A stretch of DNA of 64,000 nucleotides, from assembly GCF_964019385.1 (NCBI RefSeq), contig NC_088644.1, positions 21,109,746 through 21,173,745 on the forward strand, in the 5' to 3' direction. The translations under genes and the position numbers were made by a program. Shown in pieces: positions 60,104 through 64,000 of this stretch. The notes under the pieces were generated by a model. The model ran no database searches. It was not told the DNA's origin and saw only the letters and a list, made by a program, of their open reading frames with translations. Position 1 is the first letter of the stretch. Each line of letters begins with the position of its first letter. This stretch comes from Sycon ciliatum. Its lineage: Eukaryota > Porifera > Calcarea > Leucosolenida > Sycettidae.

Positions 60104-60697
60104 CTTCAACCATTGTGAATTCAATGTAAAACCCACGCATGCGCACTTTGATATTGTTGGATGGAAGGAGCATAATTTTATTTCCGAAAAACGACACAAT
60201 TGTCAATTGATCAACCAGGAGAAATCAAGCAGATACGTTTCTTCCGGGTATGAAGCTGAAGCAGAGCCGAAGTTGGAGTTTGAAAAAGTGGATCGCCCTT
60301 CCAGCGACATGTTACGTGTATTGCACACTCTTCCTGCTGTAGGATAAGGTGTTGTGCTATCTTACAAACCTTAAAAGTTTTCTCTTTGGAAAAAGAAGTA
60401 CAGTACAAGGTCTAGCAGACCGAGACGTGTAGTATGATTGTATTACGTGCTTGTGGGACCAGGAGATAAGATCCCGACCTACAACTGAGTCTGTACGAGC
60501 CATGTGTAACCATGAACGATGATGTAGATCTACCAGCACTCACACGGCAAGATCATTGAAGAAGGGAGTCATTGAACGAAAAGTACTAGTACAATGAACT
60601 CCTGACCTATAATAATTCTGATTTGAAGTACTTCGAAGTACATGTATTTCAATCAATTGAATTTGAATATAATTATTTTACTACAGCAACAAGAATT

Positions 60698-60747
60698 ATC
60701 AAGAGCACATAACCCCTCCATGATCCAGGGGGTTATGTACTCTTGAT
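60698..60747. other. Hairpin with 19-base arms
   Basis: 60,698-60,716 pairs with 60,729-60,747 with a single mismatch around a 12-base loop. It stands 20 bases from a larger perfect palindrome. Confidence 0.8.
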
Positions 60748-60767
60748 GATATTGGTATTGAACCGGC

Positions 60768-60822
60768 GGGTAGAATACGATAATTATGTCATTCAGAATG
60801 ACATAATTATCGTATTCTACCC
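60768..60822. other. Perfect 55-base palindrome (27-base arms)
   Basis: 60,768-60,794 and 60,796-60,822 are exact inverted copies around a single central base. The core is GATAATTATGTCATTC. Such structures are prone to deletion and may be a very small foldback element end-to-end. Confidence 0.9.
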
Positions 60823-61755
60823 GGTGAATGATTCTGCTCTTGGTTGCACTCTCTGAAGTTAGTTGACAGGGGCAGTGCAGCTGCAGGTAAAGAACACATT
60901 CACAAACACCCTCACACCTGCATACAATATGACTGTGCACATACAGACTTGCACAGTTGGGTACAAACAAGACCAGATATCCAGATGGAGTAAGTTCAAT
61001 CTGCTTCAACCATTAATAGCAGGAATCCACAAAGTCAATGCCAATGGCCATAAATAGACATCACTTGCTCCACACTAAACAAAGATATCTATGACAACCA
61101 AACACAGATCATCCAAGACATGGTGACATACTATTAGAACCGGCAACACCGAGTATGGAGACTAAAGATAGGGAGGTGTTGGGTAAAGCAAGGCGACGGA
61201 GCAGGCAACTCTATTGGGTTTGTGGAGCCAGAATTAGATTTGAAAAACAGCATGGAAAACGGAAACACATAAGGAAGGCCAGCATTAGTAGGTACAGCTA
61301 AGCCGTAAACACAGCATTTGGGAGCGTGACAACACAATTGAGAAAAGAACCAGGCCAATTCCATGCATGGATCGAATGCAATGCAAAATACACCTTTAAA
61401 AAAATCATTATCAGGCAATACGCTTGTTTCATAGAGAAATCATCAGAAATATATTCAGCACAATGAATGTGAACGAGACAAAACATACACAGACAACATG
61501 AAAAACAGGCAGATGAAAAGAATCACAGGTACAGACTCGGTTTGGAAGGTTATGGTGCATGAGGATTGAACAGACGCAACAAGAGACAACTACAGCCGTG
61601 ATAGGACTAGGGACACGGAAGTAATGTTAGCATCGAACAACTAGTATCTTACATCCACCTCAAAGAGAAGAAGAGAAAGGAGAAGAAAGACAGAGGAAAG
61701 AATAAAGTCCTAAATACCAGTTCCTAATTAAGCTGCTATGCAAGACATCACCGGC
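60823..61755. other. Spacer downstream of Rab7
   Basis: No exon or repeat of note. The part nearest 61,755 would be the 3' untranslated region of the Rab7 gene; no clear polyadenylation signal was identified by eye. Confidence 0.45.
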
Positions 61756-61977
61756 TTAACAGGCACAGTTGCCAGTATTCTCCTTTTGCTCTGCATCGTT
61801 AAGCTTGATCTGATCGGGGAAGTCGTTGTACATCTCCACTTCTGCCTCCTGCAGTAACGCATTTTTGGCAATGGTCTGGAAGGCCTGCTCGACGTTGATT
61901 GCCTCCTTGGCACTAGTCTCGAAGTACGGAATGTTGTTCTTGCCCGTGCACCAAGCCTGTGCACGTTTTGTCGATAC
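61756..61977 (-). CDS. RAB7A: Ras-related protein Rab7, last coding exon
   Basis: Rab7 is the small GTPase of late endosomes and lysosomes. This exon of 73 codons plus TAA opens in phase 0 with [20 protein letters not shown] and contains [18 protein letters not shown]. The SAK part is the guanine-base-contacting G5 motif. It ends ENTGNCAC, a CxC prenylation site as in animal Rab7. The acceptor reads ATGTGTAG. The upstream exons with the P-loop, DTAGQE and NKxD motifs were not found in the remaining 2 kb to the window edge, so they lie beyond it. The A or B paralogue cannot be told. Confidence 0.93.
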   Translation of the reverse strand, partial: VSTKRAQAWCTGKNNIPYFETSAKEAINVEQAFQTIAKNALLQEAEVEMYNDFPDQIKLNDAEQKENTGNCAC

Positions 61978-64000
61978 CTACACATATGCACATTGAAATA
62001 CAACACAACAATTCATACAAAGAGAAAGAATATGACAGAATCAGATTTCAGAGGGACAATGATAATGCTGGTCTGCCAGACCCCACCGACTAATAAATAA
62101 CAGAATCAAAGCAGCAAAAGAACACTTTTAAAATGTTGTAACATTACTGTAATCTAAATGTCACAGAAGTGGGGGTAAAACTCTCATAGAGTATACACCT
62201 GCACAAGCATAAAGCCATGTGATACCCAAGCACACCTACACACACACACAGTATGAACAGCTGCTATCCAGCTGAACAACGGCAAGAGTGCCACTTTATT
62301 CTAGCACCACATGTGGTGATATTGTTCCGACACAGTAGGGCAAGTCAGTAGGTACATAAAGCCCATTCCCAAAGTGAACATGGACTGTGATGATTGGTGT
62401 ATGTCGCCCAGTTTCCACCCTGGAGAGAGTGGGCACAGCCATGCTTGCAGTGATCGCACTGATCACCCACTGATCACGTGAAGCCAGTGATTTCAATAGT
62501 CAACTTATAAATCAACAGGGGTCCAGGCTGTACAGTACCCCGTGATGTGTGGAAGTCCATTGATAAGCTAGGCCAGCATTTGATTAACACGATACAATCA
62601 TGCACTACAAAACAACACAACAGAGATTTAAAGCACGGCGGAAATAATTGACCTGGAGGAGGATGAGTCACAGACGAGGATTACGCGCAATCATACGAAA
62701 TTTTCCACTCCTTAATACATTTTGGGTCAAAAGGAGGGAGATCCAAAAGCCCATGTACTGTCCGGAGTTACAGCTTTTCCAGCAAACTGAGACTGCTACA
62801 AGCAAGTCCGCTGGAAAGGTTGGACTTTGTTCAGCATGTGTGAGGCCGTGATAGATAGGCCGCGTCAGATGGTTCGAGAGACCAACACAATTCAGGGCTT
62901 CTACGTGTTGAGTTGTCACCGATTAAATTTCGTGGTTCATGTCAGACCGAGCCAGACTGACTTTACGGCATCTATACTGACCATAAGAATACCACCACCC
63001 TCAAAGGATCAAGGCCCTAGACATCATCATCAAAGTTCTAAACTCCCACTTGAGACGCCTTGCAGTACTGCCAACAACAACACTGCCTCATTGTACTAGT
63101 TCCCAGGACGCTATTTCCTCAGCTGAATAGAAACACAGTGAGCGATACAAGTTACTTGTTGGCAAGAGTCCAGAGAGCATGTGTGGGCACGTACAACTCC
63201 AGTTACAGGGCCTACACACCAGTATGAAGATAGTCAACGGGCTTAGACAATATAAACTGAAGCTTTGCTCTAAGGCATGCCGATACAAGGTGGTGGTACC
63301 CGAGTTGGCATGCAGATGCTCAGAAACGCAAAGCCCGACTGCGCATATATTCACAGCACAACTGACAGCAGAATGGCATACAGAACAGCCTGATACTGGG
63401 GTCCATACAACCGACAATAATTCAACTACCAACGTACACACAAGCAAGGAGGTACACACGCACACACACCAAACACGCGTGCGGGTGCGTGCGCACATAC
63501 ACACTAGCAAACAAACTGCACAAAGTCCTCCCACTGTAAGAAGTAAAAAAAGTTGCACCAGCAAGGACACGCCCACTGGTTTCCTCTGAGAGCAACGACA
63601 GTGACCACACACACACAAATGACACAAGAACGACTGTACAGAAAAAATTCCACTTTACACCAGACTACTACTATACAGGGAATAATTTAACCGGCATCGC
63701 ATCGCATTTTGCTACGCAATTCTTCTGAGGTGCGAAGCAACTTCAGAAATGTGTTGCAGACAACTGCGATGCATATTGATTTTTCACTGTACCCTATGAT
63801 GCACAGTGCACATGCCGGGTGTGTCTCTTAGGGATGAAATAGATGCACAAAACTTCGAAAGTGCTGAGCTATGCATCCTGGCACCAGGTTAGGTTTGCAA
63901 CTAAGGTGTTACAGTGTACTTGGCGTCTGAGCTTGCACTCTGATCAGCTCTCCGGAAGGACGGTTGTCAAGTGTTGAAGAAAATAGCTACGCAACATTTT
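61978..64000. other. Rab7 intron or upstream sequence
   Basis: No further exon was recognised. Short AC runs occur near 63,450-63,500. From about 63,678 the sequence GGCATCGCATCGCATTTTGC and its flanks resembles 54,026-54,075 in the left arm of the DIRS-like element, so a second copy may begin here and run out of the window. Confidence 0.4.

Noticed and set aside
62648..62851. 67-codon plus-strand frame as a Rab7-region gene
   Set aside because: No domain, no splice pattern and opposite strand to Rab7.

Overview
The window is nuclear DNA from an animal, most likely a marine or early-branching invertebrate. Genes are cut into many short exons with GT-AG introns, and introns and spacers are full of AC/GT microsatellites, minisatellites and small non-autonomous transposons. 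The encoded proteins are typical animal ones: a ciliary protein, a THO complex subunit and Rab7. A sponge is one possibility, but the sequence alone does not settle the taxon.

Layout. 1-11,880 is a repeat-rich spacer with a foldback element, a TA-flanked element, a hAT element with a perfect 8-bp target duplication, CAA and 15-bp tandem arrays, a broken 3' fragment of a non-LTR retrotransposon beside a palindromic MITE, and a 10/13-bp array. 11,881-28,804 (+) holds 26 exons of the DRC11/IQCA1 orthologue, an IQ and AAA protein of the axonemal nexin-dynein regulatory complex. 28,805-30,818 is spacer with minisatellites. 30,819-53,087 (-) holds about 42 exons of the THOC2 orthologue (THO/TREX mRNA-export complex), tail-to-tail with IQCA1; its first 80 or so residues were not found. 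53,244-59,206 is a transposon cluster that includes a decayed tyrosine-recombinase gene between inverted repeats (DIRS-like). 59,207-61,755 has hairpins and one possible first exon. 61,756-61,977 (-) is the last exon of Rab7; no other Rab7 exon was recognised to the window edge.

The three genes are unrelated housekeeping or ciliary genes and do not form a pathway. The most unusual features lie in the repeats: nested elements whose empty site is also in the window, two 606-bp TTAA-flanked copies in THOC2 introns, an array that multiplies a 5' splice site beside a THOC2 exon, a minisatellite split by a MITE, and perfect hairpins. Exon boundaries were set by hand from splice signals, reading phase and remembered family similarity; no search was run. 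No tRNA, rRNA or CRISPR array was seen.
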